DNA of 64,000 bases. Origin: Desulfobacteraceae bacterium (lineage in GTDB: Bacteria; Desulfobacterota; Desulfobacteria; Desulfobacterales; Desulfobacteraceae). Both the position numbers and the translations under genes were made by a program. The stretch lies in NCBI GenBank assembly GCA_016744295.1, contig JADGEQ010000019.1, positions 1 through 64,000 on the forward strand, read 5' to 3'. Shown in pieces: positions 41,206-49,217 of this stretch. The notes beneath the pieces were generated by a model. It saw only the letters and a program-made list of their open reading frames with translations, searched no databases and had not been told where the DNA came from. Position 1 is the stretch's first letter; each line of letters begins with the position of its first letter.

Positions 41206-41916
41206 ATGCATTGGTTCCTAAAATTTATTTTAGCCCCTGTTTTGATTTTCCAGGGGAAGTCTGTCAGAAAAAATACCCTGCGCCTGCCCGAGGCAAGCGG
41301 GCAGCGAAAAGGAATCCAGGGCAATGGAGAAACAAATATTCGTATTTTGATCCTTGGAGACTCTGCTGCTGCCGGTGTTGGTATTGATTGTCAGGCCAAT
41401 GCGCTGTCAGGGCAGATTCTCATCTGTTTTGGGCAGGAATACAAGATTGAGTGGGAATTGATTGCAAAAACCGGGAGAACAACGGCCATGATCCTGGATT
41501 ATATTGAAACCCTGCCGCCCAATGTTTTTGATGTTGTTATCACTTCCCTGGGGGTGAATGATGTGAAGGCCGGGATCGCAAGGGATCTCTGGATGGGTCA
41601 GCAAAAAAAACTGATTGATCTGCTCAGAGAAAAATTTAAAATTAAAAGGTTTCTCATCTCAGCTGTGCCACCCATGGAATTGTTTCCAGCCTTGCCCTGG
41701 CCTCTGAATTCATATCTCGGCTTGTGTGCAAAACATCTGAACCGGGCATTGAGCGACTGGCTCAAGGATCAGGCAGATAGTGAGTTCTTGGAATTCAACC
41801 TGCCCTTTGACAGGGGGCTCATGGCTGAAGACGGATTTCATCCCGGTCCAAAGCTCCACACCATATGGGGAAGGGAAATATCCCAACGAATCAAGGTGCA
41901 TTTTAAAACGGAATAG
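41206..41916 (+). CDS. SGNH/GDSL hydrolase
   Basis: A 236-residue esterase-like protein from ATG 41206. A TTG ten codons upstream that overlaps the AraC stop is an alternative. The hydrophobic N-terminus (FLKFILAPVLIF) may be a signal anchor. SGNH blocks are GDSAAAG (nucleophile Ser53), GRTTAMIL (Gly), LGVNDV (Asn) and a C-terminal DGFHPG with the catalytic Asp-x-x-His. These make it a likely lipase, thioesterase or deacetylase; the substrate is unknown. It follows the AraC regulator closely and may be transcribed with it. Confidence 0.82.
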   Translation: MHWFLKFILAPVLIFQGKSVRKNTLRLPEASGQRKGIQGNGETNIRILILGDSAAAGVGIDCQANALSGQILICFGQEYKIEWELIAKTGRTTAMILDYIETLPPNVFDVVITSLGVNDVKAGIARDLWMGQQKKLIDLLREKFKIKRFLISAVPPMELFPALPWPLNSYLGLCAKHLNRALSDWLKDQADSEFLEFNLPFDRGLMAEDGFHPGPKLHTIWGREISQRIKVHFKTE

Positions 41917-41930
41917 GTTTGTTCTTTCCT

Positions 41931-42095
41931 GATCAGGATACTAGTAAAATACCCCCGTCTAAAAAAAATTACAGGCTTTGACCCGTTCCTCCGCCATCCA
42001 TTCTCCAGTCAACCATTCTCCAGTCATCCATTCTCCAGGTGACCATTATTGGGTTAAAACGAGGGATATGCTTTTGGTAAGGGCATCAATTGGGT
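41931..42095 (-). pseudogene. 3' remnant of a second glycyl radical enzyme activase gene
   Basis: On the minus strand the sequence repeats the last ~50 codons of the intact activase at 48264-49217. Both share GATCAGGAT..AGTAAAAT, the stretch coding MAEERVKAC, GGTTAAAACG and GGCATCAATTGGGT in the same order. The remnant carries a frameshift, a stop before its natural end, a lost block of about 30 bases, and an expanded 15-base repeat. No 5' part of the gene is present. It lies beyond GRE1, which points to an earlier second copy of the GRE-activase unit. Confidence 0.8.
41998..42042. repeat. Three tandem 15-bp repeats inside the activase remnant
   Basis: CCATTCTCCAGTCAA, CCATTCTCCAGTCAT and CCATTCTCCAGGTGA follow each other directly. 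The intact activase gene has no such expansion at the matching place. Confidence 0.85.
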
Positions 42096-42275
42096 ATTCT
42101 CAGGATAAATACAGGAAAGTTTTGGACCGGAAAAAATAGGGGTGGATTTGGAATTTACAAACGATTGGAATTGTAGTAGACGACAGCGACTGAAAATCTG
42201 AAATCTGAATATGGTAAACGGATTACAACCGTTTAAATCTGAAAATTCTTCTTGAGCACAAATGCGGAGTGGGAA

Positions 42276-44918
42276 ATGATCGAAAAACACGGAAACCGGA
42301 ATTGGTACAGATCGGCAAAATCCTTTTATAAACTGGGCAAAAAGGGAAGCGTAGTACATGTGGTGGCCTCCATGGCTGCCTGCCTCACCCTCACCTTCAG
42401 TACCCCTGCCCTGGCATTACCACTAGTGCCTACAACAACGACTATTTCCGATGCCCGGACAACAACCCAGGCCCTTGCCAACAGCAGCAATTCCATAATA
42501 GTTACAAAGGACGGGAGCATCACCGTCAGTGATGAAATGGCCATTGATGGTTCCTGCGGCCTCTACGGATCAAGCATCATCAACGATGGCACCCTAGAGG
42601 TAACAAATTTGGCAGAGGATGAGGATGCCTTCGGGATTAAAGCAGAGAATGTATCAGGCGGTTCTTCAATAACAAATTCCAGCACTATAAAGGTAACAAA
42701 CTCGGCAAAGGATGGAGATATCTTCGGGATTGAAGCAGAGAATGTATCCAGCGATTCTTTGATAACAAATTCCGGTACCATAGAGGCAGCAAATTCGGCA
42801 AAGGATGGGGATGCATACGGGATTAAAGTAGGAGGATACTTAACCCACAGTTCTGTGAAAAACTCCGGCACCATCACCCTTTCCAGCAGCTTCCATTCGG
42901 ATACCCTGGGTTCTACCAGGGGCGGCCTTTATGGTCTTTATGCCAATAGTGATGCAAATTCATCCATCACCAATTCCGGCACCATTTCGGTGTCTGCGGA
43001 TTCGGTCTATGGTACACACGGGATTGTCAATTACGGAACCGCCACGGTGACCAACTCCGGCACCATCTCCTTGTCCGCAGATTTGGCCATTTATATGTCC
43101 GGGATTTCCAATTATATAAATGGCGAGGTAATCAACTCCGGCACCATCTCATTGTCCGCGGATTTGGCTGCTAGTATGTCTGGAATATTAAGTCATGGAA
43201 CTGACACAGTGACCAACTCCGGTACCATATCGTTGTCCGCGGATCAGACAAGCTTCTCAAAAGGAGATACTGAAATAGTCGGCATATTTACGAAGGGAGA
43301 TGTGATCAACTCCGGCACGGTTACGGCAACCACCGGAGCCGGGGATCTGACCGACAATTTTTATTCAATCATGACCGATGGCCGCCTGATTAATTCCGGG
43401 ACCCTATCCGGTCGGCTCAAAGCCGGAGACACCACCAACAGTGGATTGATCCAGCTTTCCTTGGGAACCTCATCTATCACCGGAGACTTTATCCAGGACA
43501 AGGACGGCACCCTGGGCATCACCCTTTACAGTGACGCCTCGGGCAATACCGATTTTTCCACATTATCAGTCTCCGGCAGCACCACCCTGGCAGACAATTC
43601 GGGCATTTATGTGGATGTGACCACGGCCTCGGAGAATCAGTCTATTCTCGTTGGCGATACCCTGACCGGGGTTATCGACAGCACCGGGGGGATAGCAGCC
43701 GACACGAATACGTTGTCAGTCACGGACAACTCGGTTCTGCTGGATTTTACAGCTTCCCTGTCCGGCGGTGATACCTCCCTGGACCTGACCGTGGAACAGA
43801 GCATGAGCATCCTTGAGTCCACCGGAGAGGGAGGACAATCCGGGGTTAAGGGAGCCGCAGCCGCCCTGGACGGCCTGTCCGGTACCACAAATTCAGAAAT
43901 CACCAATTTTATCAGCAACCTGAATACCCTGACCAGCGTTGGCCGGGTGGCAAAGCAGGTGGCAGGCGCAGCGCCGGTGAACAACACCCAGGCCCCGGCC
44001 GTGGCAGATCAGCTGGTCAACACGATGAGTTCGGTACTCCAGGCCCGCCAGGAAGGTGTCAGAGGGTTGAACTCAGGAGATTCGGTGTTCAGCGAAAAAA
44101 ATCTCTGGGTCAAGCCCTTTGCCATCACCATGGAACAAGATGACCTGGACGGGGTAAACGGGTTTAGCGCAGATGCTTACGGCATTGGGATAGGCATGGA
44201 CAAGGAGCTGTCTTCTAAGGACCGCCTGGGCCTGGCATTGTTCTACACCCGGGCCAATACCGATACCAACAACCTAGACCAGGAAAGTGATACGAGTGTA
44301 TTCAACCTCATGGCTTATGGCAGCCGCCCCATATACAACAAGACAACCACCTTATTCTGGCAGGCCGGGGGTGGCATCCAGGATATGGAGTCCAGCCGGT
44401 ATATTCAGGCCCTGAATAAGACCGCCACAGCTGACTACACGGCCAGTAATCTCTTTGCACGGACTCGGGCCTCCCGGGCATTCCAGGTGACCCAGGATGT
44501 CACTCTTTCGGCCGGGGCATCCGTCTCCTATTTCTGGTTTTATACCCCGTCATATACGGAATCGGGTACCGGCGGCATGAACCTTTCTGTGGACAGTGGT
44601 GATACCCAGTCCCTTGTAACAGCCCTTGAAGGAGGGATTTCCTGGGCCGCGGCAAAGGATGTTCAGATTACGGCCAACGCCTCTATGGGGTATGATCTGA
44701 TCGACGATGACACTGCGGTCTCTTCCCAGTTCCAGGGGGGAGGGGTTTCTTTTACCACCCAGGGTATTGACAACTCTCCGGTGGTGTTCACCGCAGGCCT
44801 GGGGGTGGGCAAAAAGCTTAGCAACAGCCTTTCCCTGGATGCCAACTACGACCTGGAAGGACGGGGGGACGACTTTTTGAGCCATATGCTGTCCATAAAA
44901 TTTAATTGGATATTTTAA
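42276..44918 (+). CDS. Autotransporter (type Va) with NSGTI-repeat passenger
   Basis: An 880-residue secreted outer-membrane protein. The ATG at 42276 has GGAG six bases upstream; an in-frame TTG at 42252 is less likely. The first ~48 residues form an extended signal peptide (basic YKLGKKGSVVH, then a hydrophobic core ending in PALA). The passenger (about 60-400) consists of short repeats built on TNSGTI, ISLSADL and VINSG, which should fold as a beta-helix. A region at 480-580 is rich in Ser, Thr and Asp. The C-terminal ~270 residues (from LWVKPFAITME) form the 12-strand beta-barrel and end with Phe. It carries no protease or esterase motif, so adhesion or surface coating is likely. Its base composition is GC-richer than that of neighbours, and it interrupts the GRE/activase remnant order. 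Confidence 0.9.
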   Translation: MIEKHGNRNWYRSAKSFYKLGKKGSVVHVVASMAACLTLTFSTPALALPLVPTTTTISDARTTTQALANSSNSIIVTKDGSITVSDEMAIDGSCGLYGSSIINDGTLEVTNLAEDEDAFGIKAENVSGGSSITNSSTIKVTNSAKDGDIFGIEAENVSSDSLITNSGTIEAANSAKDGDAYGIKVGGYLTHSSVKNSGTITLSSSFHSDTLGSTRGGLYGLYANSDANSSITNSGTISVSADSVYGTHGIVNYGTATVTNSGTISLSADLAIYMSGISNYINGEVINSGTISLSADLAASMSGILSHGTDTVTNSGTISLSADQTSFSKGDTEIVGIFTKGDVINSGTVTATTGAGDLTDNFYSIMTDGRLINSGTLSGRLKAGDTTNSGLIQLSLGTSSITGDFIQDKDGTLGITLYSDASGNTDFSTLSVSGSTTLADNSGIYVDVTTASENQSILVGDTLTGVIDSTGGIAADTNTLSVTDNSVLLDFTASLSGGDTSLDLTVEQSMSILESTGEGGQSGVKGAAAALDGLSGTTNSEITNFISNLNTLTSVGRVAKQVAGAAPVNNTQAPAVADQLVNTMSSVLQARQEGVRGLNSGDSVFSEKNLWVKPFAITMEQDDLDGVNGFSADAYGIGIGMDKELSSKDRLGLALFYTRANTDTNNLDQESDTSVFNLMAYGSRPIYNKTTTLFWQAGGGIQDMESSRYIQALNKTATADYTASNLFARTRASRAFQVTQDVTLSAGASVSYFWFYTPSYTESGTGGMNLSVDSGDTQSLVTALEGGISWAAAKDVQITANASMGYDLIDDDTAVSSQFQGGGVSFTTQGIDNSPVVFTAGLGVGKKLSNSLSLDANYDLEGRGDDFLSHMLSIKFNWIF

Positions 44919-44933
44919 AACAGATAAACCTTG

Positions 44934-44965
44934 CTGGCGCCATCTCCTCCCGGGGATGGCGCCAG
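44934..44965 (+). terminator. Hairpin after the autotransporter gene
   Basis: CTGGCGCCATC (44934-44944) and GATGGCGCCAG (44955-44965) form a perfect 11-bp stem with a 10-base loop. No T-run follows, so it may be a weak terminator or an mRNA-stabilising structure. Confidence 0.6.
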
Positions 44966-45028
44966 CTTCAGCGGTCTGCCCGTGACTCGCCTGCCCAAGC
45001 GGATCTGCGACCCCAAACCCCGCCCCAG

Positions 45029-45184
45029 ATGGCGGCTCCCCATTTTGAAAGGGGAAACGATTTGTTCAATGAAGGTCTGAAAAAAGAGGCGGTCAAAGCC
45101 TTTAAAACCGCCCTGGACCTTGCTCCATACTATGCCCAGGCCAAAAACTTTCTTGAAATTATCAAGGGCGAAATTAACCGGTAA
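45029..45184 (+). CDS. Short TPR-repeat open frame, perhaps a gene fragment
   Basis: The 51-residue frame from ATG 45029 encodes a single tetratricopeptide-type helix pair (FERGNDLFNEGLKKEAVKAF, then ALDLAPYYAQAKNFLEIIKG). The frame is open further upstream to 44906, but that part overlaps a hairpin and codes for low-quality sequence. No ribosome binding site precedes the ATG. It could be the tail of a larger TPR gene that was lost. It ends 31 bases before the convergent GRE1 stop. Confidence 0.35.
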   Translation: MAAPHFERGNDLFNEGLKKEAVKAFKTALDLAPYYAQAKNFLEIIKGEINR

Positions 45185-45215
45185 TTGCCGTGTCGCAGTA
45201 TAAAAGGAAAGAGGT

Positions 45216-48191
45216 TCATAGGGTATATTCTGTTCTTTCTATCAATTCCAATTGCATTTCCCGGTTCAGGTTCACAAAATAGGCATTATATCCTGAGATT
45301 CGCACCAAAAGATTTTGGTAATTTTCAGGATTGGCCATGGCATCCCTCAGCACCCGGGAATCCACCATGTTGAACTGAATCTGCATCCCTCCCTGGTCAA
45401 AATAGGATTTCACATAGGCAAACATGGTATCAACGGTTTTTTCCCGGGAATCCTTGGCTGCGGGCACAAGCTTGACGTTAAAGGCAATATTATTGTCCAT
45501 GTATCTCGGATTCAACAGGGCCACATCCCGCATATTGTCCAAGAAACTTTTAGAGGCCGAAGGGTGGGGGGTGGCCCCGGGAGAAAATGCTTTACCGGCA
45601 AGTCTGCCCGAAGGAAGCGCCCCGGACAATGAGCCATAGGCAACATGCTGGGCTACAGACCAGAATCCCACGGTATAATCTCCTCCTCTAAAGTTTTTAT
45701 TGGATTTATAACAACGATGAATCAGACCTGTGACCCGGTTTGCCATTTCAACAGCACCATCGCTGCCCGATCCAAATCTTGGAACCTTGCTGCCTACCAT
45801 TGCATGGAGGGAGGGGTGGTTTTCAAAATTGGTGTCAATGGCCTCTTTTAATTCCGGAAAACCTATTTTCTTTTCATCAAACACCAGTCTTTTGATGACC
45901 ATCAAGGAATCCACCACATCGGCGAGGCCTATGTTAAAACTGCCCGAGGTGTTGTAGAGGGCTCCCCCCTTGGTTACGTCCGTTGCATTGGATACAGCGC
46001 CCTGGATTGCTGTACTCAAAAGCGGGGTGGGGCGCAGATAGGCATAGGCTTCCGCCGACATATTGTTCAGCTGGGTTGTCTGGTCAATGATGAATTTTTG
46101 CTGGCGGGCAAAGGCGTCGAAAAACTGGTCAAAACTTTTAAAATCCTCCGTTTCCACACTGCCTGTTTTGGGGCCGAGATGCCAGTTCATTAGGGGATGA
46201 TACCCATTGTTTAAGGCCATTTCAAGTCCTGCCACCATGTTGACCGAGGTGGCCCCGGTATGGCTCATGTGCTTGCCCGACAAGGTGATTTCCACACATC
46301 CAGTGGCCGCCCAGTCCCGCAGATCTTCGATTTTGTCCGAGTTCTGGCTAAAGGCCTGGATAACCGCATCATCATTGTGCATTGACGGGGTTGCAACGGT
46401 GATATAATTGACCTCGCACAGCCGTTTAAGGTAGGTATCACTGTTGATGTTAAGTTTGAATCTTGCATTCATATTCGGATCATTCAGGGTTAACATTTCT
46501 GTTACCTTTAAAAGAATATAGGTCATATCGTTGACCGCATCCTTGCCCTGGGGCGTCACCCCCCCAACGGTGATGGCTGTTTCCGACTGACTTCCCCCAA
46601 ACAGGTAGTTTGACACATCCGGCACCAGTGCATGGTGTTCGGCATTGCGCAGAAAATAACAGGAGATCAGCTCAATAACATGTTCAAGATATTCTTTTTT
46701 CTCCCCTGGGGTTGAACATGCTTTCATCTCTTTTTCAAAATAGGGCTGAAACAACTGGTCCAGTCTTCCCGGAGAAAGGGACACGTTGGTATTTTCCATG
46801 AGAAGACCTGTCCAGGAAATCCATGCGGAATTGACAGCCTCATCAAGGGTTCTGGCCGGATTGCCCGGGACATGGCAGCAGATTTTGTATAATTTGCTCA
46901 ATTCTTCCCGGCGTTTCGGATCTGTTTCTTTTAGGGCAAGCCTCTGGGCTTCTTTAGCAAGGTTTTCAGCATAGGCATTTAACCCTTCCAGGCATAGGAT
47001 CATCGACTCCAGGGTGTTAATTTTGTCCCTGTCCCCATCACTTAAGCCCAATGTATTAATCTGCTGGCGAACCTCTTCAATCATGGCATGGGTGCCCACA
47101 GTGACAAATTTTGGAAGGTCTGGAACCGTATGGGAGATGCTGACCATCTTAAAATTAAAGGAGGCAACAAAGCGTTCGTCAATCTTCTGGCAAAAGGGGT
47201 AATCGTGATGTTTATTAATCCATGCCCGGGTGGTTCTTTTGGCCCAGAAGGGAAAGATATCGTGGAGATCTCGAACCGTGTTTTTGGAAATATTGTAGGG
47301 AGTGAGCACCCGTTTATCAATGGACCCAAGTTCCCCCCAGATCACGGTTCCCGTTGCATCGGGATAAATTAAAACCCCCACCTCCTCGGGGCAGGTTGTT
47401 CCGGCAACCAGGCTGTCATGACGGATAAAGGGTTTTTTATTTTCCATTAAAAATTTAAAGGCATGGGCCTGGCGTAATTCAGGAACCCAGGCAATCCCGT
47501 TTTTATCCTGTTCAAAACCATTGTTTCGATACCATTGGGTCAACAGTACCGGTCTTTCCGAAGAAATTTCAGGTTTGGCTGCAAGATGTCTCGCATGGAG
47601 CTGTTGAACCCGGGGGAAAAAATCAAGACTATAGTCTGACAGATAGGGATCATCCAGATATTTGACACCGGGATCCCTGTTTTCGGCCTTTATTCGGTAA
47701 TTTTTTCTTTTGGCAAGTTCTTCCATCAGGGAGGGGTCATTGATGCCATATGTTTCTTTCCTGGAATTGACTTCCAATCGATTGGCCCTGTCCAGCATTT
47801 TTTGATGCCATTTGCCCATGATCAGGGAAACAAAGAAGTTAAATGCCCCCAGGTATGCCATGTTCCCGTCCAGAATCACCCTGTTTTTCAAAATAAGATT
47901 TATGGTTTCATTGGGGGTGAGGGTGACAATTTCCCTCAACACCCCGTCATTTATAAACCGCATAACGGCATCGGCATTGTCCGGGATACGTTTCACCACC
48001 TTTACCCGGCCGTTTTCAAAAATGATGGCCTGCTCCATGGTGTGGGTTTCAGTTTTAAAACCAATGGAAAAATTGGTCCATCCGTCACTGCTTTTAAGGT
48101 GTTTTTTTAAGGAGGGCCTGTAATTGAACTGAGCTGCCAGTAAACGCAGGGTCAGGTTGGTTAGGGTGTTCATATAGTTTTTTGTTCCCAT
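45216..48191 (-). CDS. SCP2-fused glycyl radical enzyme 1
   Basis: A 991-residue protein with AGGAGG six bases upstream of its ATG. Residues 10-130 form an SCP2/sterol-carrier-like domain (WTNFSIGFKTETHTMEQAI, FENGRVKVV, TPNETINLILKNRVILDGN). Residues 165-991 are a complete PFL-like glycyl radical enzyme with YFEKEM, GGVTPQG, the active-site Cys632 and Glu634 in TGCVEITLSGKH, and the glycyl radical loop RISGYNAYF with Gly967. A single Cys followed by Val-Glu is the eliminase/dehydratase pattern (glycerol dehydratase, choline lyase and related), not pyruvate formate-lyase (Cys-Cys). Substrate unknown; the SCP2 domain suggests a lipid-like or hydrophobic one. It lies 72 bases downstream of the activase gene and is most similar to GRE2. 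Confidence 0.9.
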   Translation of the reverse strand: MGTKNYMNTLTNLTLRLLAAQFNYRPSLKKHLKSSDGWTNFSIGFKTETHTMEQAIIFENGRVKVVKRIPDNADAVMRFINDGVLREIVTLTPNETINLILKNRVILDGNMAYLGAFNFFVSLIMGKWHQKMLDRANRLEVNSRKETYGINDPSLMEELAKRKNYRIKAENRDPGVKYLDDPYLSDYSLDFFPRVQQLHARHLAAKPEISSERPVLLTQWYRNNGFEQDKNGIAWVPELRQAHAFKFLMENKKPFIRHDSLVAGTTCPEEVGVLIYPDATGTVIWGELGSIDKRVLTPYNISKNTVRDLHDIFPFWAKRTTRAWINKHHDYPFCQKIDERFVASFNFKMVSISHTVPDLPKFVTVGTHAMIEEVRQQINTLGLSDGDRDKINTLESMILCLEGLNAYAENLAKEAQRLALKETDPKRREELSKLYKICCHVPGNPARTLDEAVNSAWISWTGLLMENTNVSLSPGRLDQLFQPYFEKEMKACSTPGEKKEYLEHVIELISCYFLRNAEHHALVPDVSNYLFGGSQSETAITVGGVTPQGKDAVNDMTYILLKVTEMLTLNDPNMNARFKLNINSDTYLKRLCEVNYITVATPSMHNDDAVIQAFSQNSDKIEDLRDWAATGCVEITLSGKHMSHTGATSVNMVAGLEMALNNGYHPLMNWHLGPKTGSVETEDFKSFDQFFDAFARQQKFIIDQTTQLNNMSAEAYAYLRPTPLLSTAIQGAVSNATDVTKGGALYNTSGSFNIGLADVVDSLMVIKRLVFDEKKIGFPELKEAIDTNFENHPSLHAMVGSKVPRFGSGSDGAVEMANRVTGLIHRCYKSNKNFRGGDYTVGFWSVAQHVAYGSLSGALPSGRLAGKAFSPGATPHPSASKSFLDNMRDVALLNPRYMDNNIAFNVKLVPAAKDSREKTVDTMFAYVKSYFDQGGMQIQFNMVDSRVLRDAMANPENYQNLLVRISGYNAYFVNLNREMQLELIERTEYTL

Positions 48192-48263
48192 TTGTCCTCC
48201 TTAAAACCTTAATTTTATTTGTCTCGGGGAAAAAGCAGCCGTATCGTTTTTGTTTTCTTTTGA

Positions 48264-49217
48264 TCAGGATTCCAGTAAAATCCCCTCGTCTATAAAAATT
48301 TTTTCACAGGCCTTGACCCGCTCCTCTGCCATCCAGTTATCAGGCGACCATTCTGTGGTTAAAACGGGGGAGATGCCGATTTTTATATTTTTTTCCTGCC
48401 ACATGGGGTGGTAGGGCATCAATTGGGTTTTTTTCACACCTTCTTGTTTGTAAAGGGATACAATGGCCAAAAGATTCTCCCTTGTGTCCGTGATGCCAGG
48501 GATCAGTGGGGTGCGTGGTAAAACGGTTACGCCGCCGTCCAGATATTTTTTATGAAGTTTTTTAAAATTTGCCAGAATACGTTTGTTGGGCAACCCGCAG
48601 TATTTTTTATGGGCTTGGCTGTCCATGATCTTGATGTCATAATAGATCAAATCCACATGGGGATACACAAGCGAAATAAAGGAATCGTAATTAAACTGGC
48701 CGCAGGTTTCAACAAGAACATGTACCCCTTTTTCCTTCAGGGCTTTTGCCGCTTTGCCAAGATATGCCATATTCAGCGTCGGCTCCCCACCGGAAAAGGT
48801 CACCCCTCCCTTTGAGGTGTCAAAAAAAGGCTTGTCCTTCATTACCTGATCCACTATTTCTGAAATGGTCATTTTTTTACCGATCTGTTCGATGGCGCCT
48901 GCGGGGCAATTGTCCACACAGTCAAAACACAGGCTGCATAGATTCCGGTCAATGAACAAAGGATTTTCCCTGGAAAGGGCATTCTTTGTGCAGGTATCCA
49001 TACAGGTATTACAGCCCACACACACCTTGGGTTCAAAGGAAATTTCAACCCCGGTTTTTTTGCTTTCCGGGTTATGGCACCAGACACAGTCAAGGGGGCA
49101 GCCCTTGAAGAAGACAACCGTGCGGATGCCCGGGCCGTCATCAAGGGAATTGCCCTTTAGTTCAAGTACAAGGGGATCAAGTGTAAGAGGATCAAGTATA
49201 AGAGAAGAGGGGTTCAT
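48264..49217 (-). CDS. Glycyl radical enzyme activase (radical SAM)
   Basis: A 317-residue radical SAM activating enzyme that abstracts hydrogen from the Gly of the neighbouring glycyl radical enzymes. The radical SAM cluster motif is CPLDCVWC (Cys40, Cys44, Cys47). Two further 4Fe-4S sites, as in activases of dehydratase-type enzymes, have Cys66, 69, 72, 76 (CVGCNTCMDTC) and Cys94, 97, 100, 104 (CSLCFDCVDNC). GGVTFSGGEPTL (SAM-binding) and YYDIKIMD follow. The N-terminus has a short repeated LILDPLTLDPLVLEL that may be an expansion of LTLDP units. It overlaps the end of GRE2 by 4 bases and precedes GRE1, so it sits between the two. It is the only intact activase in the window, and probably serves all three enzymes. 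Confidence 0.92.
   Translation of the reverse strand: MNPSSLILDPLTLDPLVLELKGNSLDDGPGIRTVVFFKGCPLDCVWCHNPESKKTGVEISFEPKVCVGCNTCMDTCTKNALSRENPLFIDRNLCSLCFDCVDNCPAGAIEQIGKKMTISEIVDQVMKDKPFFDTSKGGVTFSGGEPTLNMAYLGKAAKALKEKGVHVLVETCGQFNYDSFISLVYPHVDLIYYDIKIMDSQAHKKYCGLPNKRILANFKKLHKKYLDGGVTVLPRTPLIPGITDTRENLLAIVSLYKQEGVKKTQLMPYHPMWQEKNIKIGISPVLTTEWSPDNWMAEERVKACEKIFIDEGILLES

Noticed and set aside
41998-42042. CRISPR-like repeats
   Set aside because: The units are only 15 bases, directly adjacent without spacers, and lie within a gene remnant. No cas genes are in the window.
44906-45028. N-terminal extension of the TPR frame
   Set aside because: It would start with TTG inside the autotransporter stop region and run through a GC-rich hairpin. 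The encoded sequence has no repeat character.
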